Shown here: positions 42,528 through 50,547 of the stretch, in pieces
Layout of the letters: each line of letters opens with the position of its first letter
Position numbering within the stretch: position 1 is the first letter of the stretch
Origin: Halobaculum magnesiiphilum
GTDB taxonomy: Archaea; Halobacteriota; Halobacteria; Halobacteriales; Haloferacaceae
Direction of reading: 5' to 3'
NCBI RefSeq assembly: GCF_019823105.1
Contig: NZ_CP081960.1
Location: forward strand, 124,001 to 188,000
Length of the DNA stretch: 64,000 bases
Notes under the pieces: generated by a model
Database searches by the model: none
Told to the model about the DNA's origin: nothing
Seen by the model: only the letters and a program-made list of their open reading frames with translations
Position numbers and translations under genes: made by a program

Positions 42528-43321
42528 GCCGAGAGGTACCTCCGAAGTCGGTCGCCGTCGGCGCTGACGGCATCGGTGTCGCCCTCGTCGACGACGGTGC
42601 CGTGATCGAGCACGTAGAACCGGTCGGCAACGTCGAGCGCGAGCGGGAGGTTCTGTTCGACCAGCAGCATCGTCGTGTCGCTGGCCGCCTCGGTTAGTGC
42701 CTCGGCGACCGCCTCGACGATGAGCGGCGCCAGCCCCTCGCTTGGCTCGTCGACGAGCAGCAAGTCGTTGTCGCCGACGAGACCACGGGCGATGGAAAGC
42801 ATCTGCTGTTGCCCGCCCGAGAGGTCGCCCGCCTTCGCGTCGCGTCGCTCCCGGAGGTCCGGGAACGTGTCGAATGCCAGATCCAGCGCCGCGTCGGCGT
42901 CGTCGGCGTCCGGGACGGCCACGCGGACGTTCTCCTCGACGGTGAGCTGTCCGAACATCCGCCTGTTCTCGGGGATCCACCCGAGGCCGCGGGCGGCGAC
43001 CTCGTGAGTCTCGCGGCCCACGAGCTCCTCGCCGCGGTATCGGATCGATCCCTCACGCGGGGGCGTGAGCTGCAACACCGAGCGCAGCGTCGTCGTCTTC
43101 CCGACGCCGTTGCGCCCCATCAACGCGACAACCTCGCCCTCGTACACCTCCAGATCGACGCCCTCGAGCACGTGACTGTCGCCGTAGTACGTCTCGACGC
43201 CCGATAGCGATAGCAGCGGGTCGCCGCGGTCGTCGGTCGTGGACTCGCCGGCGACACGGTCGTCCGCGTCAGTACTCGCATCCGAACTCGCGTTCGACTC
43301 GGCGCTCGTGTCCGTGCTCAC
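42524..43321 (-). CDS. ABC transporter ATP-binding protein (LivF type)
   Basis: A 265-residue ATPase with a ~35-residue acidic extension. Walker A is GRNGVGKTTT, the signature is LSGGQQQMLSIARGL, and Walker B is LLLVDEPSEGLAPLIVE; the switch His is replaced by Gln-containing LLVEQNL, as usual in LivF. ENRRMFGQLTVEENV is the LivF-specific segment. It energises import together with LivG. Gene overlaps of four bases on both sides show tight coupling. Confidence 0.9.
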   Translation of the reverse strand: MSTDTSAESNASSDASTDADDRVAGESTTDDRGDPLLSLSGVETYYGDSHVLEGVDLEVYEGEVVALMGRNGVGKTTTLRSVLQLTPPREGSIRYRGEELVGRETHEVAARGLGWIPENRRMFGQLTVEENVRVAVPDADDADAALDLAFDTFPDLRERRDAKAGDLSGGQQQMLSIARGLVGDNDLLLVDEPSEGLAPLIVEAVAEALTEAASDTTMLLVEQNLPLALDVADRFYVLDHGTVVDEGDTDAVSADGDRLRRYLSA

Positions 43322-44211
43322 GCCGGTTCACCCCCGTTCGTTCCCGTGTCAGCGTCGTCGCCGGCGTCGGACGATGCGCCGTTGCTCGCGCTTCCGGGCT
43401 CGTAGCCGCCGAGATACGCCTTCTGGACGGCGGGATCGTCCCTGACGGCGGCTGGCTCGTCGTCGGCGATCACCGCACCTTGGTTGAGCACGACGACGCG
43501 GTCGGATACCTCCATCACGATGTCCATGTTGTGCTCGACGAGCAGCACGGCGTGATCCGTCGCCACGTCCTCGATGAGGTCGACGACGCGGTCGACGCTC
43601 TCGGAGGAGACGCCCGCGTTCGGCTCGTCGAGCAGGAGGACATCCGGGTCGCCGGCGAGCGCGATACCCACCTCGAGCTGGCGCTTCGCCCCGTGCGACA
43701 ACGCGCTGGCGGGTTCCTCGGCGCGATCCGCCAGGTCGACGCGGTCGAGGATCGCGTACGCCTCCTCGATGTACCGGTCGAGCTGCCCGGCGTTGCGCCA
43801 GAAGTTTGTGCCGTCGCCGCCGGCGGCCTGTGCGGCGACGCGGACGTTCTCCAGCACGCTCGAGTTCGGGAACACGTTCGTCACCTGATACGACCGATGG
43901 ACGCCCAGCGACGCGATCTCGTGTGGCGCGTCGCCGGTGATGTCGCGCCAGCCGTCGGCGTCTTCCGCGTCACCGTCCGCTGCGTCGGCTTCATCGCTGC
44001 CGGTCGTGACGCTCCCGTCGTTCCCGGTTCGGAATTCGACGGCGCCCTCGGTCGGTTCGAGCACCCCCGTCAGGAGGTTGAAGAACGTCGTCTTGCCGGC
44101 GCCGTTGGGGCCGATCAGCGAGCACAGCTCGTCGTCGCCGAGCGCGAAGTCCACGTCGTCGACGGCGGTGAGCCCGCCGAACCGCTTCGTGAGACCACTC
44201 GTGCGAAGCAT
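43318..44211 (-). CDS. ABC transporter ATP-binding protein (LivG type)
   Basis: A 297-residue ATPase. Walker A GPNGAGKTTFFNLLTG, the divergent signature SHGAKRQLEVGIALA, Walker B LLLDEPNAGVSSESVD and LLVEHNMDIVM identify LivG. About 30 acidic residues (GSDEADAADGDAEDADG) are inserted near residue 75, in the region where LivG normally has the inner-leaf loop. DDPAVQKAYLGG near the end is typical. Its ATG immediately follows the substrate-binding-protein stop, so they are co-transcribed. Confidence 0.9.
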   Translation of the reverse strand: MLRTSGLTKRFGGLTAVDDVDFALGDDELCSLIGPNGAGKTTFFNLLTGVLEPTEGAVEFRTGNDGSVTTGSDEADAADGDAEDADGWRDITGDAPHEIASLGVHRSYQVTNVFPNSSVLENVRVAAQAAGGDGTNFWRNAGQLDRYIEEAYAILDRVDLADRAEEPASALSHGAKRQLEVGIALAGDPDVLLLDEPNAGVSSESVDRVVDLIEDVATDHAVLLVEHNMDIVMEVSDRVVVLNQGAVIADDEPAAVRDDPAVQKAYLGGYEPGSASNGASSDAGDDADTGTNGGEPA

Positions 44212-45645
44212 CTACAGCGAGCAGGTCATGTCGTCGCCGTCGGCCGGGATCGTCGTTTCCTCGGCCGCGATGCGCGCGACGGGGTCGCTCGGCTGGACGG
44301 CCGCTCCCCAGGTGTCACTCCACTCGTCGGCCGTGGGGACGACGTTCGCGACAGTCATCTCCGAGCGGGCCTGGTTGTTGTACTCCTGGAAGGTGTAGGC
44401 GTCAGTCCCCTTCGGCGTCTCCGCGACGGTCATCCCGCGCAGCGCCTCGGCGATGTCGGCGCCCTCGGTCGAGCCGCCCTCCTCGACGCCCTGCACGATC
44501 GCGGAGGCCGCCGTGAACGTCCCCGACGTGAACAGGTCCGGCACCCGCCCGTAGGCGTTCACGTAGCCGTCGACGAACGCCGAGTTGATCTCGTTATCGT
44601 ACTGGTTCCAGTGGTACCGGGTGGTGAACGGCCCGACGCCGAGGCCGTCGAGCTTCTCCTCGGTGAGCGGCTCGCCGAGCTGGTTCTGGAGCAGGCCGCC
44701 GACGACGTTGTTCGTGATCGCGGTCGCGAAGCCGCCGAACACGGTGAAGTCGTAATCGCCCTGGAGGTACGTCGTGAACAGGTTCGGGAGCGTCGCGACG
44801 GTGAACCCGCCGACGATCCCCTCGGCGCCCGCCTCGACGGCGTTGTCGAGCAGCCCCTCCCACTCGCTGTACCCCTGCGGGACGAACCGCTTGCCGACGA
44901 TCTCGACTCCCTCGTTCGTGAGCACCTGCTCGTAGTTGTTGACGACGGCGCGGCCGAACGAGTAGTCGGCGCCGAACAGGAACACCCGCGACACGTCCGA
45001 CTCCTGGGCGACGTACTTCCCGCCCGAGCGCGCGTCCATCGCCGTGTTCTCCGAGGCGCGGAAGACGTTGTCGGCGCACGTCTCCGAGTCGCCGGTGAGC
45101 GACGCCGACGCGGCCGGCCCGGCCATGTACGGGACGCCGGCCTGCTGGGCGACCGTCGTGCTCACGCGGCTGGCGGCCCCCGAGGAGGCGCAGCCGAACA
45201 GCATGTCCACCTCCTGGTCGGTGACGAGATTCGTGGCGAGCGTCTGGGCGGTGTCCGCCGAGAACTGCGTGTCGCGGATGTACAGCTCGTAGTCCACGTC
45301 GCCCACGGTGACTGTCTGGCTGCCTGTCTCGGCGGTCACCGCCGGCTCGACTCCGGCCTTGTACGCGAGCCCGCAGGAGAAGCCCCACAGCGACTGTTGG
45401 CCGTAGTACTGGAGGTCGCCCGAGATGGGCTGCAGCACACCGATCTTCACCGTCCCGGACGCCCCGCTCGAACTTCCCGTCGTTGTCCCGTCCATGTCGT
45501 CGCTCGTCTCCGTGTCCGCCGCCGCGGTATCTCCGTCGGTTTCGGTTCCGTCGCCGCCGTTCCCGCCGGCACAGCCGGCTAAACCCGCGATGCCCGTCGC
45601 ACCCAGCGCGGCCAGCGTCCGGCGTCGTGTGATACGCTCACTCAT
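44212..45645 (-). CDS. ABC transporter substrate-binding lipoprotein (Peripl_BP_6)
   Basis: A 477-residue exported binding protein. TRRRTLAALGATGIAGLAGC gives a twin-arginine signal with a lipobox Cys, which would anchor it outside the membrane. A Thr/Asp/Ser-rich linker of ~50 residues follows. The two-lobed domain has KIGVLQPISGDLQYYGQQSL, VDMLFGCASSGAASRVS and VSRVFLFGADYSFGRAVV, as in amide, urea or branched-chain binding proteins. A ligand of carboxylate or amide type is likely from the family only. The ATG is at 45645; longer frames are artefacts. First gene of the importer operon. Confidence 0.88.
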   Translation of the reverse strand: MSERITRRRTLAALGATGIAGLAGCAGGNGGDGTETDGDTAAADTETSDDMDGTTTGSSSGASGTVKIGVLQPISGDLQYYGQQSLWGFSCGLAYKAGVEPAVTAETGSQTVTVGDVDYELYIRDTQFSADTAQTLATNLVTDQEVDMLFGCASSGAASRVSTTVAQQAGVPYMAGPAASASLTGDSETCADNVFRASENTAMDARSGGKYVAQESDVSRVFLFGADYSFGRAVVNNYEQVLTNEGVEIVGKRFVPQGYSEWEGLLDNAVEAGAEGIVGGFTVATLPNLFTTYLQGDYDFTVFGGFATAITNNVVGGLLQNQLGEPLTEEKLDGLGVGPFTTRYHWNQYDNEINSAFVDGYVNAYGRVPDLFTSGTFTAASAIVQGVEEGGSTEGADIAEALRGMTVAETPKGTDAYTFQEYNNQARSEMTVANVVPTADEWSDTWGAAVQPSDPVARIAAEETTIPADGDDMTCSL

Positions 45646-45660
45646 ACAGTGCTGTACTGT
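45646..45660. promoter_or_regulatory. inverted repeat adjacent to the binding-protein start
   Basis: ACAGT-GCTGT-ACTGT, with 5-bp arms, touches the ATG of the substrate-binding gene. It could be an operator or a small mRNA stem at the initiation codon. The rest of 45661-45958 shows no gene and becomes A/T-rich toward the toxin-antitoxin island. Confidence 0.3.
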
Positions 45661-45959
45661 GACGTATCCGGCAAGAACTGCGGGGTTAACATGTGAACGA
45701 GGCGGCGTTCGCCGGGATCGGATCCGAGGCGAGCAGGAGTTCGAACGGCTGTACGACAGCACGGGTGAGACCTAGCGTCCGTCTCGCCGCGTCCAGCTCC
45801 GTAGAAACCTATTGGACCGACACGATCTGCGGTGAAACAGCCGGTACGTAGGATTGCATATGGAGTAAATGTCTTGGCCCTATTTTACTACTCTACCGGC
45901 GGACTTCGTGATTCTGTGGTTGAGTATTTAAGTAAGTCAGATAGACAATGCGTTGGTTA

Positions 45960-45967
45960 GATATATA
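45960..45967 (+). promoter_or_regulatory. TATA box of the toxin-antitoxin operon
   Basis: GATATATAAG with TATATA centred about 28-30 nt before the ATG at 45992, the standard spacing for a leaderless mRNA. Confidence 0.6.
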
Positions 45968-45991
45968 AGTACTCGCGTTAACCAATGTATC

Positions 45992-46606
45992 ATGGCGTTG
46001 CTGGAGCAACCCAATCGAGAACGTGGCTTCACCAAGGAGCGGATTATTCGCGTCCTGTTAAACCACACCGGAAATGATCTGACGAAGTACCGGCTGGCGC
46101 AGCTAGCAGACGCATCCGAACCGTGGACGCGGCAATACACGGAGAAACTCGAAGAAGTGGGACTGATCAAGGGAACCGAGGTTGTCGGTGCTGCTGATCT
46201 GTACCGAGTCTGGTTGGACCAACGGATTGAGCCGAATCAACTGGAAATATCACTCCAGCAGCCGATGGACCTGTTAGCAGAAACCGACCTAGAGTATGCG
46301 TTAACGACGTACCAAGCAGAAAACCTCCACCAAGGGTTCCTCTTCGCCTCCAGCACTGACTTCTACATCTCCTCCGAGGACATTAGTAACTGGCTTGAAA
46401 CCGTTGAGGAGAAGGGATTACTGGGTGGTGGGAATACCCGGATCAGGGTTCTGGACGATCACGTATTCTATAAGCAACAGCGTGTCGATGGGTTCTCGAC
46501 CGTATCCATCCCGCAGTTGATTCTGGATCTGCTTGCGGAGGGCGGACCGTGTGAGGAGGCCGCAGAGAAACTCATTGATTCATATCACGGTGAGCAACGA
46601 TGGTGA
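45992..46606 (+). CDS. AbiEi-like winged-helix antitoxin candidate
   Basis: A 204-residue protein. The N-terminal winged helix (residues ~8-70: FTKERIIRVLLNHTGNDLTK, YRLAQLADASEPWTRQYTEK, LEEVGLIKGTEV) is followed by a ~130-residue mixed domain (LDLLAEGGPCEEAAEKLI near the end). This is the layout of AbiEi-type antitoxins that repress their own operon. It is chosen as antitoxin because it precedes, and overlaps by 7 nt, a nucleotidyltransferase gene. Codon use and base composition are clearly less GC-rich than flanking genes, pointing to horizontal transfer. Start fixed by the TATA spacing. Confidence 0.55.
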   Translation: MALLEQPNRERGFTKERIIRVLLNHTGNDLTKYRLAQLADASEPWTRQYTEKLEEVGLIKGTEVVGAADLYRVWLDQRIEPNQLEISLQQPMDLLAETDLEYALTTYQAENLHQGFLFASSTDFYISSEDISNWLETVEEKGLLGGGNTRIRVLDDHVFYKQQRVDGFSTVSIPQLILDLLAEGGPCEEAAEKLIDSYHGEQRW

Positions 46607-47415
46607 GACAGTACTATATCCCGCAGGTAACAGCGCTGTCCGAGCAGGAGCTTCAGGCAGTGTTTGAGGCTGCTGAGCCACCTATCTGCTTGCTCGGTGG
46701 CTGGGCAGTCCATCTCCACGTCAATCCCGGCTTTCACTCCGAGCATAGTCGGGAGTACATCGGGTCGCGTGACATCGATATCGGCGTCCATGTAGACTCC
46801 GACTGGAGTGATGAAGAACTCCTTGGGACTCCGATTGGGACATCTATCTCGGCAATCGAGGACCTGGGATACACGAAAAGCCGGTTTGGGTTTGTTCAGA
46901 ACTTTCTCCGTGACAGCCAAGAGCGCATCAGTGAGGACGAGGCCAGCGAATATGGGATGCACGAGGTGTTCCAAGTCTACGTTGACGTAATTCCGAATAC
47001 CACAGAGTTAGACGGGTTCCGGGAGGTGTTCGGGTTCAAGCCGCCAGCAGAATCCCTGCTTGCACCGGTGTTCGAGGACGACAGGGGCGAACCATTATCT
47101 GAATATGTTTCGTGGTCACCATCCAGCCAGAAGCTGATTGTCCCACCAGCATTGTTGGCAGCGATGAAGATTCGGTCGCTTCCAGATCGGGATAAGAGCC
47201 ACAAGCGGGTGAAGGATGTCTCTGATCTTCATGCCCTTCTCTGGTACGTCAAAGACTACGGTGAGATGAAAACAGACGCACTGGAGTACGTCTCGAAATC
47301 TGACTTGGGTCGGATGGAGGATGCAGTAGACGAAACCATATTCGAAAACGCAGCGCAACTCCTCCAAATCGACCAACAGCTCATCAGTGACTCGATTACA
47401 CGACTAATGCAGTAG
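46600..47415 (+). CDS. AbiEii-type nucleotidyltransferase toxin candidate
   Basis: A 271-residue protein of the DNA polymerase beta-like nucleotidyltransferase superfamily. LLGGWAVHLHVNPGF (Gly33-Gly34) and GSRDIDIGVHVDSD (residues 55-68) are the active-site GG and DxD motifs. VYVDVIPNT supplies a third carboxylate, and PPALLAAMKIRSLPDRDKSHKRVKDVSDLHALL resembles the DIYDL-type helix of AbiEii, given here as KRVKDVSDLHALL. Such toxins transfer nucleotides to tRNA or other targets and act in phage defence or plasmid stability. The pair overlaps, as type IV TA modules do. Confidence 0.7.
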   Translation: MVRQYYIPQVTALSEQELQAVFEAAEPPICLLGGWAVHLHVNPGFHSEHSREYIGSRDIDIGVHVDSDWSDEELLGTPIGTSISAIEDLGYTKSRFGFVQNFLRDSQERISEDEASEYGMHEVFQVYVDVIPNTTELDGFREVFGFKPPAESLLAPVFEDDRGEPLSEYVSWSPSSQKLIVPPALLAAMKIRSLPDRDKSHKRVKDVSDLHALLWYVKDYGEMKTDALEYVSKSDLGRMEDAVDETIFENAAQLLQIDQQLISDSITRLMQ

Positions 47416-47594
47416 TGTCTATTTAGGGTTTCTCCGGTGGATCTCGGGAATACGTCCTACAATCGAATTTTCCCGTACCTCTACGTACCAATCCGGTCGT
47501 TTGAGCTTGAGGAGGACTCGTCTGAATAAAAATCTCGTGTTAACAACTCCGTCTCTAATCGCTGTGCTAACTGACTCGTCTGTATTTCACATGG

Positions 47595-47700
47595 CTACCA
47601 ATCAGGAACCGCTCGTAATCCACCGGAGTCGAGGGATTTCATCCCCTCTGAGCGGAAACCCCACGTGTCAACTCCGGGCTCTCCCCAAGGCACCACCTGA
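47595..47700 (-). mobile_element. possible TnpB-type element tail
   Basis: Read on the minus strand, this stretch gives a frame ending GEPGVDTWGFRSEGMKSL then a short tail and stop, reminiscent of the ends of haloarchaeal IS200/IS605 TnpB-type genes. There is no transposase core. It lies about 180 nt after the toxin gene and may mark the boundary of the acquired island. Confidence 0.25.
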
Positions 47701-47701
47701 G

Positions 47702-47965
47702 TCAGAAATCCGCGAGCCGTATCACCTCGACGGCGGTCAGGACGAACCAGGCCATCCAGATGGTAAACGTGACCAACGCTGCAGTGTAGTACGCCACGCT
47801 CGAACCGAGCGAGGACGCGACCCCGAACGCCACTGCCACACTGGCAACAGCGGCGGCGTGACGGCGCCAGTCGCGGAGGGCCTCCATGAGCACCGCGTGT
47901 GCCGGATAGCTCGCCATCGGGGACCGTTCGTCGCCCGCGGAGAAAAACCGTTCCGGGATCGACAA
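47702..47965 (-). CDS. small two-helix membrane protein
   Basis: An 87-residue product, or 71 residues if the internal ATG (MASYPAHAVLMEALRDW) is used. A basic stretch ALRDWRRH precedes two hydrophobic helices (AAAVASVAVAFGVASSLG and TAALVTFTIWMAWFVLTAVE). Typical of small haloarchaeal membrane proteins with unknown role. Monocistronic; no neighbour suggests a function. Confidence 0.6.
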   Translation of the reverse strand: MSIPERFFSAGDERSPMASYPAHAVLMEALRDWRRHAAAVASVAVAFGVASSLGSSVAYYTAALVTFTIWMAWFVLTAVEVIRLADF

Positions 47966-48036
47966 CCCTGAACATACCGGACAGTCTACTCAAGCGCCCG
48001 TCTGGCTGAATATCCTGGACGCTGCTCCTCCACGAC

Positions 48037-48183
48037 CTAGTCACGAGCGGCTATCCTGATGACGGCCTCGGGGCCCTCGACACGCTCGCGTCGGGGAACG
48101 GCGTACCGGCCCGCACACTCGTGGGCGACGAAGCCGCCGAGCATGGGATCGTCCGCGCGTCCCGCCTCAGCACCGAAAGTCAT
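48037..48183 (-). CDS. 48-residue small protein
   Basis: Reads MTFGAEAGRADDPMLGGF through HECAGRYAVPRRERVEGPEA to RIAARD. The composition is protein-like, and the frame ends just before the YdjM-unrelated small membrane gene region. It is divergent from the amidotransferase gene, with 40 nt between the two starts. No domain or family recognised. Confidence 0.4.
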   Translation of the reverse strand: MTFGAEAGRADDPMLGGFVAHECAGRYAVPRRERVEGPEAVIRIAARD

Positions 48184-48223
48184 GTTACCGCAAGGATACC
48201 AGTTCCGCTCAACGAAGGCGAAT

Positions 48224-48859
48224 ATGATACTGGTACTCGACAACGCGGTCGACGGCGGCTACATGGCCGGCGAGATCGTGCACTTCCTTCCCGACGCTCG
48301 CGCGTACAACTACCCGAACGAGGACGGCGACCCGAGCCTCGAGGACGTGGACGGCGTCGTCATCGGCGGGAGCGGCGCCGGCGTGTACGACGAGCCGGAC
48401 CAGCCGTGGATCACCGAGCAGAAGCGGTTCGCGCGCCGCCTCGTCGAGGACGGCGTGCCGACGCTCGGCATTTGTTTCGGCCACCAGATCCTGAACGCCG
48501 CCCTCGGCGGGGAGGTCGAGGACAGCGGAACCTCCCGGCTCCACCTCCGTGACGCCGAGTTCGACGACGACCCCCTCTTCGACGGGGTCGAACCAACCGT
48601 GCCCGTCCTTCACTCCGACGTGGTTACCGAACTCGGGGAGGGGATGGAGATCATCGGCCGCGCGGACTACTACGAGTACTTCGCAACCCGGCACCGCGAC
48701 AGCCCAGTGTGGTCCGTCCAGTATCACCCGGAGTTCACGCCGCGGATCGTCGACGAGTACGACGACTGGGAGGAGTCCGACCGCTCCTTCGCGGACGCTA
48801 CCGCCACACGAACGCTCGCCAACTTCGCGGACCTCGTGGCGTCCCACGCCGGCGAGTGA
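48224..48859 (+). CDS. class I glutamine amidotransferase (GMP-synthase subunit A-like)
   Basis: A 211-residue glutaminase domain. GICFGHQILN contains the nucleophilic Cys, and VQYHPEFTPRI the His-Glu pair. VVIGGSGAGVYDE and LHSDVVTELGEGMEIIG complete the fold. It resembles archaeal GuaAa but begins VLDNAVDGGYMAGEI in place of the usual NxGQYxH, so it is a paralogue whose acceptor enzyme is unknown; no synthetase partner is adjacent. The ATG at 48224 is preferred on family length; an upstream open frame is noncoding. Confidence 0.75.
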   Translation: MILVLDNAVDGGYMAGEIVHFLPDARAYNYPNEDGDPSLEDVDGVVIGGSGAGVYDEPDQPWITEQKRFARRLVEDGVPTLGICFGHQILNAALGGEVEDSGTSRLHLRDAEFDDDPLFDGVEPTVPVLHSDVVTELGEGMEIIGRADYYEYFATRHRDSPVWSVQYHPEFTPRIVDEYDDWEESDRSFADATATRTLANFADLVASHAGE

Positions 48860-48943
48860 GCCAGGACCGCACACGAGTTCTCGGGTACCGTGAACCAGAG
48901 GGCGAATCGCCGATAGTGTCCCGGAACGAGCGTCCGAGGCGGG

Positions 48944-49648
48944 TCACTCCTCCAGTTCGCCCATCGCGTCGACGACGCGCTGGAGCATCTTCCGCTGGCC
49001 GCGCCGGAGGTTCTTCGAGACGGCCGGCTTGGACACGTCGAACTCCTCGGCGAGTGTGCCGAGCGTGGCCGAGCGCGGACTCTCGAAGTACCCCTCCGAG
49101 GCCGCCGTCTGCAGCGTCTCGCGCTCCACGTCCGAGAGGTCCTTGCAGCCCTCGATGAGCGTCATCGCGGCGCCGGCGTTCTGAATGAACCCCTGCAACT
49201 CCGGCAGATCGGGCTCGTCGCGTTCCAAGACCTCGTACTCGTTGTCGCGGTCGAGCCGCGAGAGGGTCCCGTCGGCCTCGCCGCGGCCGTCGAAGCCGAC
49301 GTGCCACAGCTCGGAGCCGTCCGCGATGTAGAAGGGACCGGTGATGTAGCCGCCGCCGTCGCGGATGGTCGACATCGCGGCCGTCTCGTCGATGACGGTC
49401 CGGATGTGGCCGACGCCGCCGGTTTTCGAGAGGAGGTTATACTCGCGCAGGCCGTCGTGCTCGCGCAACTCCGTGAGCCCCCGCCCGAGCGACTCGCGGT
49501 CGTCACCCTCGACGACCATGCGCGTCTCCAGCGTGTCGGTCGCGGTGTCGAACTCCCAGTGCACCGCCGAGAACGCCAGATCGTGCTCCTCGGTGGCGTG
49601 GATGAACGGACAGTCGTACTGCTCCATGTCCAAGGTGACGTCGATCAT
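48944..49648 (-). CDS. bat-type HTH-10 transcriptional regulator
   Basis: A 234-residue haloarchaeal regulator. The N-terminal ~150 residues form a bacterioopsin-activator-like sensor domain (CPFIHATEEHDLAFSAVHWE, YITGPFYIADGSELWHVGFD). The C-terminal HTH_10 domain spans ~178-228: LSDVERETLQTAASEGYFE, RSATLGTLAEEFDVSKPAVSK, NLRRGQRKML. It is convergent with the amidotransferase gene and divergent from an SDR gene, which it may control. Ligand unknown. Confidence 0.85.
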   Translation of the reverse strand: MIDVTLDMEQYDCPFIHATEEHDLAFSAVHWEFDTATDTLETRMVVEGDDRESLGRGLTELREHDGLREYNLLSKTGGVGHIRTVIDETAAMSTIRDGGGYITGPFYIADGSELWHVGFDGRGEADGTLSRLDRDNEYEVLERDEPDLPELQGFIQNAGAAMTLIEGCKDLSDVERETLQTAASEGYFESPRSATLGTLAEEFDVSKPAVSKNLRRGQRKMLQRVVDAMGELEE

Positions 49649-49776
49649 GGTGCTCCCCGACCTTCGTGGGAAATTCGGGACGAACTACATAATTGTTTGT
49701 GTGGTGACTCCCAGGTCGGTCCCGCCCCCCGGTCGAGGATACAGTCTTTGTCGCCGGGAGCCTCCGGGACGGCAGA

Positions 49777-50541
49777 ATGAAACGAACTGACGGCGCTCGG
49801 GTCGTCGCGGTGACCGGTGCGAACGAGGGGATCGGCCACGGCATCGCGGCCGCGCTGCTCGCCGACGGCGACCGGGTCGCCGTGCTCGACGTGAACGGCG
49901 ACGGCGTCGACGCCCTCGCGGCGACCCACGGCGACGCCGTCCGGTATCACGAGTGCGACGTGACGGACGACGACTCGGTGACGACGGCGGTGGGCGCCGT
50001 CCGCGACGAGTGGGGACACATCGACGTGCTCGTCAACAACGCCGCGGTGTTCACCGCCGGCGCGTTCCTCGATCGCGATCCGACGGATCTCCGGCGGGAG
50101 TTCGACGTGAACTATTTCGGCACCGTCCGCACGATGCGGGCCGTTCTCCCCGAGATGCTGAAGCGCGATGCCGGGACGGTCCACACCGTCAGTTCCGGTG
50201 CCGGGATCGTCGGCCACCCGCTGCTCTCGGGGTACGCCTCGACGAAGGGGGCCCTCGAGGCGCTCGTCCGCTCGGTCCGCTCGGAACTGCGCCACGCGAA
50301 CGTCGCGGTCACGCTGATGCACCCGCCCCTGACGAACACGCGCTCGGCGGCGCGGATCGGCTACCCCGAGTCGCTGCTCGCCGACCCCGATGAGGTCGGG
50401 CGGAAACTGGCCCGGAAGGTCGACCGCACCGACGCCGTCATCTACGCGGACTGGCGAACGCGGTTGGGGATCGCGCTCTCGCGGCGCTTCCCCGCGCTCG
50501 TGGACCGTGGAACCGCGCGGTTCGTCGAGGAGGGGGAGTAG
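49777..50541 (+). CDS. short-chain dehydrogenase/reductase
   Basis: A 254-residue classical SDR. The cofactor motif TGANEGIGHG lies near residue 13, VLVNNAAVF is the NNAG-like block, and HTVSSGAGIVGHPLLSGYASTKGAL contains the catalytic Ser, Tyr and Lys (given as SGAGIVGH and SGYASTKGAL). NAD or NADP preference: the acidic VLDVNGDG after strand 2 favours NAD. Neighbouring CoA-ligase and hydratase genes suggest an acyl or hydroxyacyl substrate, but the substrate is unknown. Complete and of normal length. Confidence 0.85.
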   Translation: MKRTDGARVVAVTGANEGIGHGIAAALLADGDRVAVLDVNGDGVDALAATHGDAVRYHECDVTDDDSVTTAVGAVRDEWGHIDVLVNNAAVFTAGAFLDRDPTDLRREFDVNYFGTVRTMRAVLPEMLKRDAGTVHTVSSGAGIVGHPLLSGYASTKGALEALVRSVRSELRHANVAVTLMHPPLTNTRSAARIGYPESLLADPDEVGRKLARKVDRTDAVIYADWRTRLGIALSRRFPALVDRGTARFVEEGE

Positions 50542-50547
50542 GGTTCG

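Noticed and set aside
43480-45582. Very long plus-strand open frame across the Liv ATPase and binding-protein genes
   Set aside because: It is the antisense shadow of GC-rich genes; its translation is Arg/Val/Asp-biased without motifs, while the minus-strand frames have full ABC-transporter motifs.
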